Origin: DUPU01 sp050952465
GTDB taxonomy: Bacteria > Bacillota > Dehalobacteriia > Dehalobacteriales > Dehalobacteriaceae
Direction: 5' to 3'
Length of the DNA stretch: 64,000 nucleotides
Assembly: GCA_050952465.1 (NCBI GenBank)
Contig: JBMNKZ010000005.1
Location: 372,001 to 436,000, forward strand
Shown here: one piece after another, positions 52,040-61,189 of the stretch
Layout: each line of letters begins with the position of its first letter
Numbering within the stretch: the stretch's first letter is position 1
Translations under genes and position numbers: made by a program
Notes under the pieces: model-generated
What the model was told of the DNA's origin: nothing
Database searches by the model: none
The model's input: the letters and a program-made list of their open reading frames with translations, nothing else

Positions 52040-54580
52040 ATGATAAAATTAATTTTTAGACGTAACATCTTTTATACTCTTTTTACAATGTTTTTAGTTT
52101 TTGTTTGGAGTGTTTCTGCTTTAGCCGTTGACGAAAAATTATTAACCACTTTAGTATCTGAAGAAACCGTTACCAGAGGGGCAGTTCTTCAAGAACACCT
52201 TGTTAAAACCGGTACCGGCTCAACTAAGGTATATGTTACTAAGATTAATTTAAAAGACCCTTACATAAAAATTGATGTCCTATATGGTATTGATCAAAAA
52301 TTGGGAAAAAATCAAACTGTAGATAAAATGGCTGCGGAAAAGGGAGCTATCGCCGCCATAAACGGAGATTTTTTTGATATGGCCTCTGGTAGTCTTTTTG
52401 GCCCCATGATGCAGGAAGGAGAGTGGATTACTACTCCTACCATGACGACAGAAGGTTTGACCGGGTTTGCTATTACTAATGACGGTAAACCGGCTATTTT
52501 GCCCTTTACTTTTCAAAGTTCAATCCGGGCTGCCAACGGGCAGGAATACCCTGTTGCTTCCATAAATAAAACATATACTCTTGGAAACAAGATTAATATA
52601 TTTAATAATAAATGGGATGCGAATTTTTTGCCTGGTGACTCATTAGACTCTTATATTTATGTAGTGGTAGAGGAAAATGAAGTCGAGGAAATTTTGATAA
52701 ACAGTAAACCAAAAAGAATTCCCCGTGATGGTTATGTAATTTTAGGCCATGGGTTAGGTGCTTACTTTCTCCAGGAAAATGTGGAGGAAGGGGAAGAAAT
52801 TGAATTTGATTTTAAAATGAACCAGGGTGATGACTGGCAGTTTGTCATCGGAGCACATACTCCCTTAGTGACAAACGGAGTCCGGGCGAATTTTACCCGA
52901 AATATTCCTGGATATCATGCCCGGACAGCCATTGGGTACTCCAAAGATGAAAAATATGTTTATTGGGTAGCAGTGGAAAACAGTAAAACCAGTACCGGCA
53001 TGACCTTGGAAGAATTAGCAGATTTTATGATTTCCATAGGTATCTACCAGGGAGTAAATCTGGACGGTGGCGGTTCTACTACTTTTGTTGCCAGACATCC
53101 CGGGGATTTTGACGTTTCATTGATTAACCAGCCGGAAAAGCAAACCCTAAGGTCGGTACCAAATGGCATCGGCTTATATACCACTGCGCCGGAAGGAAAA
53201 ATCAAGGATTTTATTATCGGGGCACCTTCTTTTCTTTTAGTAAATGAGAGTACTTTTTTAAACCTAAAGGCAATTGATGAATTTGATAATCCCATAGAAA
53301 CAGGAGCACGAAACATCTTCTGGAAAGCAAATGACGATCATGCTCTTGTGGAAAATAATATGTTAACCGCGTTGAAGCCGGGAAACACGGTAATTGAGGT
53401 TACAGGGGATAAAGTGACAAAACAATTAAATTTAGAAATTATCGATTGGGACAAAATTCTGCATTTGGACTTAGGAGCTAATTTGTTACTTTTAAATCCC
53501 GGAGACATATTCTCCTTAAAACCTTCTATAACCACCGTAACCGGTGTGACCAGAGAGGTTTCTCCCACCTTATTTAATTGGGAATGGATTGGAGTTACCG
53601 GAGGCGTAACCGAAAATGGAGAACTTCAAGCCGGTTCATCCCTAGGAAGTGGCTGGCTGGTGGGTTCTTATGATCGGTTCAGTGCTATGGTACCGGTGCA
53701 AATTGGTACTGTGGGTCAGGTAATTATGAATTTTGAAAATAGACCTGATTTAAAGTTTCAGGGTGTTCCGAAAGAAGTCATCGGAGACTTTAGTTTAAAT
53801 AAGTCCGAGAAGAAGGAGGGCAGCATGAGCGGTGCCTTAACCTACGATTTTTCTCAGGCGAATGCTGATACTCAAGCTGCCTATGGCGTATTTGATTCTA
53901 AAGAAGTAAGTTTTTCCGGTATGGCAAAAGGTATGTCTCTTTGGGTTTATGGTGATGAGGGTAATTATTGGTTGCGGGCTGAAGTTCTTGATCAAAATGG
54001 TCAGACTCACTATATTACTTTAGCAGATAAGGTAAATTGGTCCGGATGGAAAGAACTCTCTGTTGATTTTCCTGAAGCCATCGATCATCCGTTGCTTAAA
54101 AGAATTTATTTAGTTAAACTAAAGAGCTCTGTAGGGAAAAAACCTTCAGGAATGATTTTTTTGGATCAAATTTCTTACAAAACTGGGGAACCCATAGTGC
54201 CGGATGATAATAATGTTCAAATAAAACTGTTTGCTAACGAAAAAAGAATGCTGGTAAATGGAGAAGAGCAAATCATTGACCAAGGACCCATTGTGGAAAA
54301 AGGGAGAAGCTATATCCCCGCCCGTTTTCTCATTGAAGCCATAGGAGGAAAGGTTTTCTGGCAGGCTAGCGATAAACAGGTGCGCATTCTCTTAGTTAAG
54401 GACATGATTGACTTATGGGTAAATGATAATGAGCATATTATCGTCAATGGTAGGAATAAACCATCTGATACTGCCCCCATTATCAGAAACAACCGTACCT
54501 TAATTCCAGTGCGGATGGTGACGGAGAATCTTGGGTACAAAGTAGATTGGCATCAGGGTGAAATCACTATTAAAAAATAA
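52040..54580 (+). CDS. Secreted phosphodiester glycosidase with copper amine oxidase N-terminal-like repeats
   Basis: An 846-residue exported protein. A signal peptide covers residues about 1-31. Residues about 70-370 match the phosphodiester glycosidase (NAGPA) domain, with AAINGDFFDM near residue 106, DGYVILGHG near residue 232 and GVNLDGGGSTTFVARHPG near residue 337. An Ig/Big-like stretch and a carbohydrate-binding-like domain (residues about 560-725) follow. Two copper amine oxidase N-terminal-like repeats (VNGEEQ...IPARFLIEAIGGKVFW and VNGRNK...IPVRMVTENLGYKVDW) end the protein. It probably trims cell-surface polymers. The ATG at 52040 suits AGGAG better than the one at 52034. Confidence 0.88.
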   Translation: MIKLIFRRNIFYTLFTMFLVFVWSVSALAVDEKLLTTLVSEETVTRGAVLQEHLVKTGTGSTKVYVTKINLKDPYIKIDVLYGIDQKLGKNQTVDKMAAEKGAIAAINGDFFDMASGSLFGPMMQEGEWITTPTMTTEGLTGFAITNDGKPAILPFTFQSSIRAANGQEYPVASINKTYTLGNKINIFNNKWDANFLPGDSLDSYIYVVVEENEVEEILINSKPKRIPRDGYVILGHGLGAYFLQENVEEGEEIEFDFKMNQGDDWQFVIGAHTPLVTNGVRANFTRNIPGYHARTAIGYSKDEKYVYWVAVENSKTSTGMTLEELADFMISIGIYQGVNLDGGGSTTFVARHPGDFDVSLINQPEKQTLRSVPNGIGLYTTAPEGKIKDFIIGAPSFLLVNESTFLNLKAIDEFDNPIETGARNIFWKANDDHALVENNMLTALKPGNTVIEVTGDKVTKQLNLEIIDWDKILHLDLGANLLLLNPGDIFSLKPSITTVTGVTREVSPTLFNWEWIGVTGGVTENGELQAGSSLGSGWLVGSYDRFSAMVPVQIGTVGQVIMNFENRPDLKFQGVPKEVIGDFSLNKSEKKEGSMSGALTYDFSQANADTQAAYGVFDSKEVSFSGMAKGMSLWVYGDEGNYWLRAEVLDQNGQTHYITLADKVNWSGWKELSVDFPEAIDHPLLKRIYLVKLKSSVGKKPSGMIFLDQISYKTGEPIVPDDNNVQIKLFANEKRMLVNGEEQIIDQGPIVEKGRSYIPARFLIEAIGGKVFWQASDKQVRILLVKDMIDLWVNDNEHIIVNGRNKPSDTAPIIRNNRTLIPVRMVTENLGYKVDWHQGEITIKK

Positions 54581-54613
54581 TCTAAAAATATCCTTTGAAA
54601 ATTCATAAAACTA

Positions 54614-54640
54614 AAAACTCTCCTGCGGGAGAGTTTTTTA
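54614..54640. terminator. Bidirectional terminator between convergent genes
   Basis: AAAACTCTCC and GGAGAGTTTT pair around TGCG; A and T runs on both sides serve the glycosidase gene and the - strand MutS-like gene. Confidence 0.85.
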
Positions 54641-54674
54641 TTAGTGGTTAGAATGACAAGGGTATGGTATAAGA

Positions 54675-56486
54675 TTAATCATTGATATCTATACCGGCCA
54701 TTTTCATCAGGAAGATGGCATTTCGAGTGGTAGAAACACCAGGCTTCAACTTATAATCAAAATAAATCTGGCCATTTTGATAATATTCATTAAAATGAAA
54801 ATTCTTGATGTAGGTGCTTTCTTTAGCCAAATCCCCAAGTTCCAGGTCATGGGTAGATACGAGACCCATAGCACCGGTACTGCTTAATTTTCGGATTAAA
54901 TGCTTAGCTCCGGTATGCCTATCTCGAGAGTTTGTGCCTCTGAAAATTTCATCTAATAGGAAAAAAATCGGTTTACCTTTTTTTGATTCCTCCAATATAG
55001 CTTTTATGCGGACCAATTCCGCAAAAAAGGAGGAAGTACCGGTATCTAGATTATCATTGATACGCATTGAGGTATAAATATTGAGGAAAGGACATTGAAA
55101 ATCATGGGCACAAACTGGAGCGCCTAGATAGGCTAGAACTAGGTTAATCCCAACTGTGCGAAGAAAAGTGCTTTTTCCCGACATATTGGAACCGGTAATT
55201 AAAAGAATTTCTCCCTTCTGGCTCATTTCCAAATCGTTGGTGACTCTGTTATCAGGGAGCAGAGGATGGCCTAAATCCTTGGCGGCAATTCGAAATAAAT
55301 TTATATTAAAGGTAGGGAAGCACCAGTCTGGGTGATCATGATGTAGATGAGCTAAACTGGACAAAGCTTCAATTTCTCCCAGGATATGAAGCCATCTTTT
55401 TAGTCCAATGCCACATTCTTTTTTCCATCCTTCCAGGGCTACCATAACATGAAGATCCCATAAAGTAATAAAGTTAAATATCAGGTAAAGCTGATGATAA
55501 CGAATATAGGTCATATCTACCGTTTTTTCCAATCTTCGAATTTGCCGGAAAGCAGTTTGATTATCCCTGTTTTTTAATAATGCCTGTAGCTTTTTCAGTT
55601 CTGGTGCGTTAAAATTTTCCTTTTCAAAAACTCTCAGCATTCCTTTATAGCTTTTAATGTTTTTTTGATACCTATTTGCTACAGAAAAAGCAAAAGAGGT
55701 ACTTTTGTTAAAATAAAAAATAAGCAGGGCATGGCATAAAACCCAAATTAATGGAATGAAATAAGGAATAACTCCAGGTAGAAGAAAAGAAAAGGCAATC
55801 AGCAGTATAAGTACCAAGGGTGACAGCCTAATCAAGATTTTGATAAGAGGACTTGTCCAAGGTCTTTTAGAGAAATTGACTACCCAGCGAAAAAGTTCCT
55901 CTGGGTTTTCAATGGTCTTTGAAAATTGACTTCCTTCCGCCTGTAGATTTTGGCGGAAATCGAGGTGCTCTGCCAGTTCTTTGATAATCTCCTGTCTTCT
56001 CATAACGTCGGATTGATTAAGGGAAGGGGAAAGCAAAAGGTTTTTAAGTTTTTCCCGTCCTAAAAAGGTACTTGTGGTATTAACTAATTGAAACAAGGAG
56101 CGCTTACCGAAAATATCCAAGTCCACCGCATAAGGGTGACTTTCCTCAATAAATTCAGATCCGGTATCAGGAAAAAGAGTCCAGGCGTCGGAAAACCGGG
56201 CTTCTGATTCTTTGTTAATTTTTAACATAGCTTCTGAATAAGCTTTTTGTTTTCTTAAGCTTTGGTGACGAGAAACTAATACAGCAAAAAACAGGGAAGT
56301 TACTATAAAAACACCGTAAGCACCAAAATTCTGGCCGCCTGCATAAAGGTAAATGCCGATTCCGATACCTCCCAGAGAAATAGCAAGCCTTAAATTACTG
56401 ATAAAGCGAGATTGTTCTTCCAGTTTTTGAAGATCACTTTGAAAATGTTTTATTTTGTTTTTATAGATTTCCAAAGGTTGAGCCAA
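54675..56486 (-). CDS. Membrane-anchored MutS-like ATPase
   Basis: A 603-residue protein with the MutS domain V ATPase at its C terminus: Walker A TGSNMSGKSTFLRT near residue 430, Walker B FFLLDEIFRGTNSRDR near residue 505 and STHDLELGD near residue 538. A MutS III-like helical core precedes it. Unlike MutS it has no mismatch-recognition domain, and it has hydrophobic helix pairs near residues 31-67 and 215-255, so it should sit in the membrane. Similar proteins occur in Bacteroidetes and Clostridia; their substrate is not known. It is monocistronic. Confidence 0.85.
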   Translation of the reverse strand: MAQPLEIYKNKIKHFQSDLQKLEEQSRFISNLRLAISLGGIGIGIYLYAGGQNFGAYGVFIVTSLFFAVLVSRHQSLRKQKAYSEAMLKINKESEARFSDAWTLFPDTGSEFIEESHPYAVDLDIFGKRSLFQLVNTTSTFLGREKLKNLLLSPSLNQSDVMRRQEIIKELAEHLDFRQNLQAEGSQFSKTIENPEELFRWVVNFSKRPWTSPLIKILIRLSPLVLILLIAFSFLLPGVIPYFIPLIWVLCHALLIFYFNKSTSFAFSVANRYQKNIKSYKGMLRVFEKENFNAPELKKLQALLKNRDNQTAFRQIRRLEKTVDMTYIRYHQLYLIFNFITLWDLHVMVALEGWKKECGIGLKRWLHILGEIEALSSLAHLHHDHPDWCFPTFNINLFRIAAKDLGHPLLPDNRVTNDLEMSQKGEILLITGSNMSGKSTFLRTVGINLVLAYLGAPVCAHDFQCPFLNIYTSMRINDNLDTGTSSFFAELVRIKAILEESKKGKPIFFLLDEIFRGTNSRDRHTGAKHLIRKLSSTGAMGLVSTHDLELGDLAKESTYIKNFHFNEYYQNGQIYFDYKLKPGVSTTRNAIFLMKMAGIDIND

Positions 56487-56619
56487 GTAAGAAGCACCCC
56501 TTTTATAAATTTGCTAAGATTATATTAATACATTTTTAATAGAAAATACAGTGAGAAAGTCCCATATCGAGGCAATCCTTAAAAGGGAGTTACCCGGGGG
56601 CCAAGTGATATTATGAAAT

Positions 56620-56670
56620 GTGTCAAGATAGGTGTCAGTAAACCGTCATATAACGTCCAATAGTTGACAC
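56620..56670 (+). promoter_or_regulatory. Candidate enhancer-binding site for a sigma-54 activator
   Basis: GTGTCAA (56620-56626) and TTGACAC (56664-56670) are an exact inverted repeat, with an extra GTGTCA at 56632-56637. They lie 70-120 bases upstream of the -24 element, the usual range for activator sites. Confidence 0.5.
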
Positions 56671-56740
56671 TTAAAATGGCGAATGTTAGACTGAGGGATG
56701 ACGAATGCATGATTTTAAATGGTTTAAATAATAAAAGATT

Positions 56741-56755
56741 TGGCACGGAACTTGC
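56741..56755 (+). promoter_or_regulatory. Sigma-54 (RpoN) -24/-12 promoter
   Basis: TGGCAC (56741-56746), five bases, then TTGC (56752-56755) match the TGGCAC-N5-TTGC consensus exactly. Transcription should start near 56766. It is the only such match I noticed in the window. Confidence 0.85.
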
Positions 56756-56829
56756 TATAAATAATGAGCAAGGAAATAAAAATATAGAGAGCTTAAAAAA
56801 TTAATAGTATTTAAAAGGGAGGGTTTTTA

Positions 56830-56913
56830 ATGAAAAAGATGGACGTATCATTAGTTGCTTTCCTGAGTGGGTTATATGTTTGCTTTACAGTACTTTCTTG
56901 CTTCAGCTTCTAG
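56830..56913 (+). CDS. 27-residue hydrophobic peptide of the sigma-54 unit
   Basis: The frame begins MKKMDVSLVAFLSGLYV and ends in CFTVLSCFSF. It would form one short transmembrane helix with a positively charged start and two cysteines. AGGGAGGG lies 6 bases before the ATG, a strong ribosome site. The position is about 65 bases after the predicted sigma-54 start and about 85 bases before a strong terminator, so it is the main, perhaps only, product of that transcript. I do not recognise a family. A small regulatory RNA or a decayed leader are alternatives. Confidence 0.55.
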   Translation: MKKMDVSLVAFLSGLYVCFTVLSCFSF

Positions 56914-56997
56914 CAGAGAAAACTTAGTTAGGAAGTTGGAGGTGGTTTATGTGCCGGAATAATTAAGTTTCCCCACAAAATAAAAAATTGGGAAATG

Positions 56998-57060
56998 ATA
57001 AAGCCTTTTGGTAAGATCTCCTTAACACAAACTTTAAACCAAAAGGCTTTATTTTTATCT
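56998..57060 (+). terminator. Strong terminator of the sigma-54 unit
   Basis: ATAAAGCCTTTTGGT (56998-57012) pairs with ACCAAAAGGCTTTAT (57040-57054) across a 27-base loop, followed by TTTTT. The stem is 15 perfect pairs. Confidence 0.85.
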
Positions 57061-57157
57061 CGTTTTATTAGAAATTGAAAGGAAAAACCCGAGGCATATT
57101 GAATAAAGTTTTAAAGAATATCTAAATAAGTTAGAAAAAAGTACAGGAGGAAATATA

Positions 57158-57475
57158 ATGATTATTACCACAACCCCAAGTGTAGAAGGAAAAAGAATTC
57201 TTGAATACAAAGGAATTGTTTTTGGAGAAGTTGTCTCAGGTGTGAATTTTGTAAAAGATTTTGCTGCCGGATTAACTAATTTTTTTGGGGGAAGATCCAA
57301 CTCTTATGAAGGGGAATTGGTTCAGGCGCGGGAAAATGCCTTAAAAGAACTGGAGATGAGAGCACAAAATTTAGGTGCTAATGCCGTGGTAGGCGTGGAT
57401 ATCGATTATGAAGTGCTAGGTCAAGGAAATATGCTAATGGTAACAGTATCAGGCACTGCAGTCAGGGTTGGCTAG
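57158..57475 (+). CDS. YbjQ/UPF0145 family protein
   Basis: A 105-residue protein of the YbjQ family, a small beta-barrel that assembles into pentamers. TTPSVEGKRILEYKGIVFGEVVSG (residues 4-27), ARENALKELEMRAQNLGANAVVGVDIDYEVL and a final VTVSGTAVRV are typical. Function is not established; some members are called heavy-metal-binding. AGGAGG precedes the ATG. It is outside the sigma-54 unit, because a terminator intervenes. Confidence 0.9.
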   Translation: MIITTTPSVEGKRILEYKGIVFGEVVSGVNFVKDFAAGLTNFFGGRSNSYEGELVQARENALKELEMRAQNLGANAVVGVDIDYEVLGQGNMLMVTVSGTAVRVG

Positions 57476-57561
57476 TATTTTTTTTTTATATTCATTAATG
57501 TCTACATAAAATCTGATAAAAGTTGTTTATACATTGATTGCTTCCTATAAATATGTTTAAT

Positions 57562-57590
57562 TTTACTAACCAATAAACTATTGGTATAAT
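57562..57590 (+). promoter_or_regulatory. Promoter of the pst operon
   Basis: TTTACT (57562-57567) and TATAAT (57585-57590) are 17 bases apart; TGG directly before the -10 makes it an extended element. It lies about 45 bases before pstS. Confidence 0.75.
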
Positions 57591-57632
57591 CTTTTAGAAA
57601 ACAAATTAAACAAATTTTATAGGGGGAGAACA

Positions 57633-58577
57633 ATGAATCAGAAAGCACTAAGAACATTAATTTCGCTATTCCTCATCTTGACTTTTTCCATAACCCTTTT
57701 TGGCTGTGCCGGGCAAGACCAAGGTCAGGATCAAAATCAAGAACAAAAACCGGCAGCTGGTAATGCAGCAGTTGAGTTTAAATCAGAAATTAAGTTTTAT
57801 GGTTCCTCAACTTTAGCACCGGTCATGTCACAATTATCAACTGACTTTAATGAGGAATTTGGTACTTGGGATAAAGTTGACAGTACATTTGAAGCTATGG
57901 ATATTGCAATTTATGTCTCCGGCGGCGGGTCAAGTGCCGGTGTTAAGTCTATCATCGACGGTGTAAGCGATTTTGGAATGGTTTCCAGAGAAGTAAAGGA
58001 TGAAGAAAAAGCCAAAATTGCAGGTTATCAGGAATTTAGGCTGGGCATGGATGCTTTGACAATTTCCGTAAATCCCAATAATAAATTGACACAGATTACG
58101 GACTCTTTAACCACCGAGGTGATCAAGAAGATTTTTGCCGGTGAATACAAGACATGGAATGAAGTCGACTCTTCCTTACCCAATACAGAAATTGTAGTAG
58201 TGACCAGGGATATTGGCGGGGGAGCCCATGAAGTATTTCAAAAAGCCATCATGGGTGATGCTGAAGTCCGGGCAGATGTAATCCAGGCACCTTCTATGGG
58301 GGCATTGGTAACCAAGGTAATGGAGAATGAGAATGCCATTGGCTATGCTTCTTACGGCATGGTAAATCAAAACCAAGGAAAGATCATTCCTCTTAAGGTA
58401 GATGGTGTAGAACCGACAAGTGAGAATATTTTGAATGGCAGTTACAAAGTGTCCCGTCCCTTAATCGTGATTAAAAACGGAGAGTTATTACCGTCAGAAA
58501 AAGCTTTTATGGACTATGTAGTATCTGAAAAAGGCATGAAAGTAGTAGAAGATATGGGGTTTGTACCAAATAAGTAA
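57633..58577 (+). CDS. pstS: Phosphate ABC transporter substrate-binding lipoprotein
   Basis: A 314-residue periplasmic-binding-type lipoprotein. The signal peptide ends in the lipobox LFGC with Cys25 as lipid site, followed by a Gln-rich linker. The phosphate-binding domain shows KFYGSSTLAPVM near residue 53, SGGGSSAGVKSIIDGVSDFGMVSREV near residue 90, TRDIGGGAHEVFQKAIMG near residue 190 and IGYASYGMV near residue 234. It captures phosphate at the outer membrane face for PstCAB. A strong hairpin after the stop probably keeps PstS more abundant than the permease. Confidence 0.93.
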   Translation: MNQKALRTLISLFLILTFSITLFGCAGQDQGQDQNQEQKPAAGNAAVEFKSEIKFYGSSTLAPVMSQLSTDFNEEFGTWDKVDSTFEAMDIAIYVSGGGSSAGVKSIIDGVSDFGMVSREVKDEEKAKIAGYQEFRLGMDALTISVNPNNKLTQITDSLTTEVIKKIFAGEYKTWNEVDSSLPNTEIVVVTRDIGGGAHEVFQKAIMGDAEVRADVIQAPSMGALVTKVMENENAIGYASYGMVNQNQGKIIPLKVDGVEPTSENILNGSYKVSRPLIVIKNGELLPSEKAFMDYVVSEKGMKVVEDMGFVPNK

Positions 58578-58597
58578 CAGGTAACATAACAAATAAA

Positions 58598-58640
58598 GAA
58601 AATCAAATTCAGAGGAAGAACCTCTGAATTTGATTTTTAT
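58598..58640 (+). terminator. Intercistronic hairpin between pstS and pstC
   Basis: AAAATCAAATTCAGAGG pairs with CCTCTGAATTTGATTTTT around AAGAA, a 17-pair stem with a T tail. It probably attenuates read-through to pstCAB, or protects the pstS message. Confidence 0.88.
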
Positions 58641-58685
58641 ATAATAATGCTCATGTTCAGGATGTTCAAAATGGGGTGATCCTCC

Positions 58686-59555
58686 TTGTATCGAAAAATT
58701 GAATTTATTTTCGCTTTTTTCAGCAGAAGCATTACTTTCATTTCTGTATTATTGTTATTTTTAGTGATTTTTTATATTGCGAAAGAAAGTATGCTTGTTT
58801 TTAAGGAACAAAATTTACTTGATTTTTTATGCGGCCTAGAATGGAGGCCCTTAGCCAAGGATCCTAAAGTTGGGATTCTGCCCATGATACTATCTACATT
58901 TTATGTGTCAGTTTTAGCAGTATTAATTTCTCTGCCCATCGGAATAGGATGTGCATTACAGCTTGCTGTTCTTGAAAACAAGAAGCTAAAGGAATTGTTT
59001 TCAGCGATTTTAGGGGTATTGGCCGGAATACCTTCCGTAATCTTTGGCTTTATTGGGCTCTTGGTTGTGGTAAAATTTTTGGAGAAAAATCTTTCTCTGG
59101 CGACAGGGGAATCAGTACTCAGCGGGGGAATTGTCCTTGCGGTGATGGTACTCCCCTTTATCGTATCAACAGCTCTAGAAACAATGGAAAAATCCTATCT
59201 CAAGTATAAAGAAACTTCCATGGCCTTAGGTGTTTCGAAAAGTTATATGTTGAGGGCATTAATATTACCCCATGCCAAAGGAGCAATATTAGCTGCCCTT
59301 GTTTTAGCCATTGCTCGGGCAATGGGAGAAACAATGGCTGTAATGATGGTAATAGGAAATTCTCCTATACTGCCGAAGCTTTTGGGAAAAGGGGAAACAA
59401 TTCCCGCCCTGATAGCGTTGGAAGTTGGTACTGCAGAATTAGGCAGTTTGCATTACCAGGGGCTTTTTGCCTCTGGTTTTGTGCTGATGGTTTTCCTTAT
59501 CTTATTAAATGCCGTTTTTTATCTGATTAAGAAAAAAGTTATGGTGAGACTATGA
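58686..59555 (+). CDS. pstC: Phosphate ABC transporter permease PstC
   Basis: A 289-residue permease with six membrane helices and the binding-protein-dependent transport loop, AMGVSKSYMLRALILPHAKGAILAALVLAIARAMGETMAVMMVIGN-type block near residues 178-225. GVLAGIPSVIFGFIGL near residue 109 is characteristic of PstC. The start is TTG with GGGGTGA upstream. It overlaps pstA by ATGA. Confidence 0.93.
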   Translation: MYRKIEFIFAFFSRSITFISVLLLFLVIFYIAKESMLVFKEQNLLDFLCGLEWRPLAKDPKVGILPMILSTFYVSVLAVLISLPIGIGCALQLAVLENKKLKELFSAILGVLAGIPSVIFGFIGLLVVVKFLEKNLSLATGESVLSGGIVLAVMVLPFIVSTALETMEKSYLKYKETSMALGVSKSYMLRALILPHAKGAILAALVLAIARAMGETMAVMMVIGNSPILPKLLGKGETIPALIALEVGTAELGSLHYQGLFASGFVLMVFLILLNAVFYLIKKKVMVRL

Positions 59556-60379
59556 TGAAAAAATTTTTATTTAAGGCTTGGATTGCTGCCAGTGCTTTTC
59601 TTTCATTATCCCTGCTTTTTTTCCTGGTTATTTACGTTTTTTTGAAAGCAGGAGGAGTAGTCAATCTAAATTTTATTCTTGATAAACCAGCAGGGTTTCC
59701 TGTAGGGTCAGCGGGAGGAATTTGGCCGGCCATTGCAGGTAGTTTGCTCGTAACCCTCATCGCCGGTGTTATGGCCACTTTCCTTGCTTTTTTTACTGCG
59801 GTGTATGTTGTTTTTTACTGCCGGCAGGAAATGATTAAGCTGGTAGTTAATATTATTATTCAATGTATTGCCGGTATTCCTTCAATTGTATTGGGGCTCT
59901 TTGGATATGCTTTCTTAGTCATCAAATCTGGATTCGGACTATCAATCTTATCCTCGGGACTAACCTTGGCGATTATGATATTTCCTTTTATTGAGATTCG
60001 GCTACAAAAAATATTTCAAGAGACCGGAAAGGAGCTCCTTGAGGCATCGTTTTCTTTGGGGGTAAATACATCTTATACCATCATCAAGTTGCTTTTGCCC
60101 ATGTACAAAAAACAAATAATGTCCATTGTGACCCTGGCTTCTGGGTTTGCCATGGGGGCAGCTGCTCCTGTGATGCTCACCGGATGTGTGATAAATGCCC
60201 CGGTGCCGAAATCCGTATTTTCTCCATTTATGTCTTTACCTTATCATCTTTATGTCTTAATTGGGGAGGGTATCTCTTTGGAAAACGCTTACGGTACAGC
60301 CTTTATTTTGATGATTCTAGTTTTATTGATAAATTTATTAGCATCGCTGTCTACCTTATTTGGATTGAGGGGAAAATAA
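59552..60379 (+). CDS. pstA: Phosphate ABC transporter permease PstA
   Basis: A 275-residue permease with six helices, partner of PstC. CIAGIPSIVLGLFGYAFLV near residue 105 and EASFSLGVNTSYTIIKLLLPMYKKQIMSIVTLASGFAMGAAAPVMLTG near residues 165-212 match the family. The EAA-type loop is slightly divergent (GAAAPVM in place of GETAPL). Four-base overlap with pstC. Confidence 0.91.
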   Translation: MMKKFLFKAWIAASAFLSLSLLFFLVIYVFLKAGGVVNLNFILDKPAGFPVGSAGGIWPAIAGSLLVTLIAGVMATFLAFFTAVYVVFYCRQEMIKLVVNIIIQCIAGIPSIVLGLFGYAFLVIKSGFGLSILSSGLTLAIMIFPFIEIRLQKIFQETGKELLEASFSLGVNTSYTIIKLLLPMYKKQIMSIVTLASGFAMGAAAPVMLTGCVINAPVPKSVFSPFMSLPYHLYVLIGEGISLENAYGTAFILMILVLLINLLASLSTLFGLRGK

Positions 60380-60382
60380 AAA

Positions 60383-61132
60383 ATGACTCATATTTTGGAA
60401 ATAAAAGATTTAAATGTGTTCATCGATAATCATATGATACTTAATAAAATTAATCTGGTCATTCCAAGGCATCAGATTTTTGCAATTATCGGTCCCTCGG
60501 GGTGCGGAAAAACAACCCTGTTAAGGACGATTAACAGAATGGTGGAGGAAGAAAAGGGGATCAGGATCTCCGGAGAGATTTTTTTTGATGTAGAAAATGC
60601 TGTTAACATTCCGTTGCATACTTTACGCACGAAGATTGGCATTGTGTTTCAACAACCAACACCTTTCCCCATGTCTATTTATGATAATCTTGCCTATGCT
60701 CTTAAATATCATGGCGTGAGAAATAATAAAAGTTTAAATGGAATTATCGAAGATAAACTAAAATTGTGCGGGCTGTACGATGAAGTAAAAGACAATTTAA
60801 ATATGTCGGCCTTAAAGCTTTCCGGCGGGCAGCAGCAGCGCCTTTGTATTGCCCGGACTTTATGTGTAGAACCTGAAATCCTGTTATTGGATGAGCCCTG
60901 TTCATCCCTTGACGTCCATAATACCAGGTTGATTGAAGATCTTTTGGTTCAGCTTAAGAAAAGCTATACCATCGTTATTGTTACTCATAATTTGCAGCAG
61001 GCGAAAAGGGTAGCTGATTTTACCGCTTTTTTGCTAGAGGGAAAGTTGAAGGAAATAAACAGAACCGATTTACTCTTTGGATCACCTAAAAAGGAAGAGA
61101 CCAAGCAGTATTTGCAGGGATTATATGGATAA
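60383..61132 (+). CDS. pstB: Phosphate ABC transporter ATPase PstB
   Basis: A 249-residue ABC ATPase. Walker A GPSGCGKTT near residue 35, Q-loop FQQPTPFPMSIYDNLAYAL near residue 92, signature LSGGQQQRLCIARTL near residue 148, Walker B LLLDEPCSSLD near residue 170 and the H-loop THNLQQA near residue 201. The FQQPTPFPMSIYDN block is specific for PstB. It follows pstA by three bases. No phoU gene is present downstream. Confidence 0.94.
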   Translation: MTHILEIKDLNVFIDNHMILNKINLVIPRHQIFAIIGPSGCGKTTLLRTINRMVEEEKGIRISGEIFFDVENAVNIPLHTLRTKIGIVFQQPTPFPMSIYDNLAYALKYHGVRNNKSLNGIIEDKLKLCGLYDEVKDNLNMSALKLSGGQQQRLCIARTLCVEPEILLLDEPCSSLDVHNTRLIEDLLVQLKKSYTIVIVTHNLQQAKRVADFTAFLLEGKLKEINRTDLLFGSPKKEETKQYLQGLYG

Positions 61133-61189
61133 TATTTGGCCGAAAAGTATAAATACCCAATTTAAAATTAATAAACCAGGGGTGACTTA

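Noticed and set aside
56949..56966. Five-codon frame MCRNN after a GGAGGTGG site in the sigma-54 unit
   Set aside because: The ribosome site is good, but five residues cannot be supported as a gene; it may be a leader or chance.
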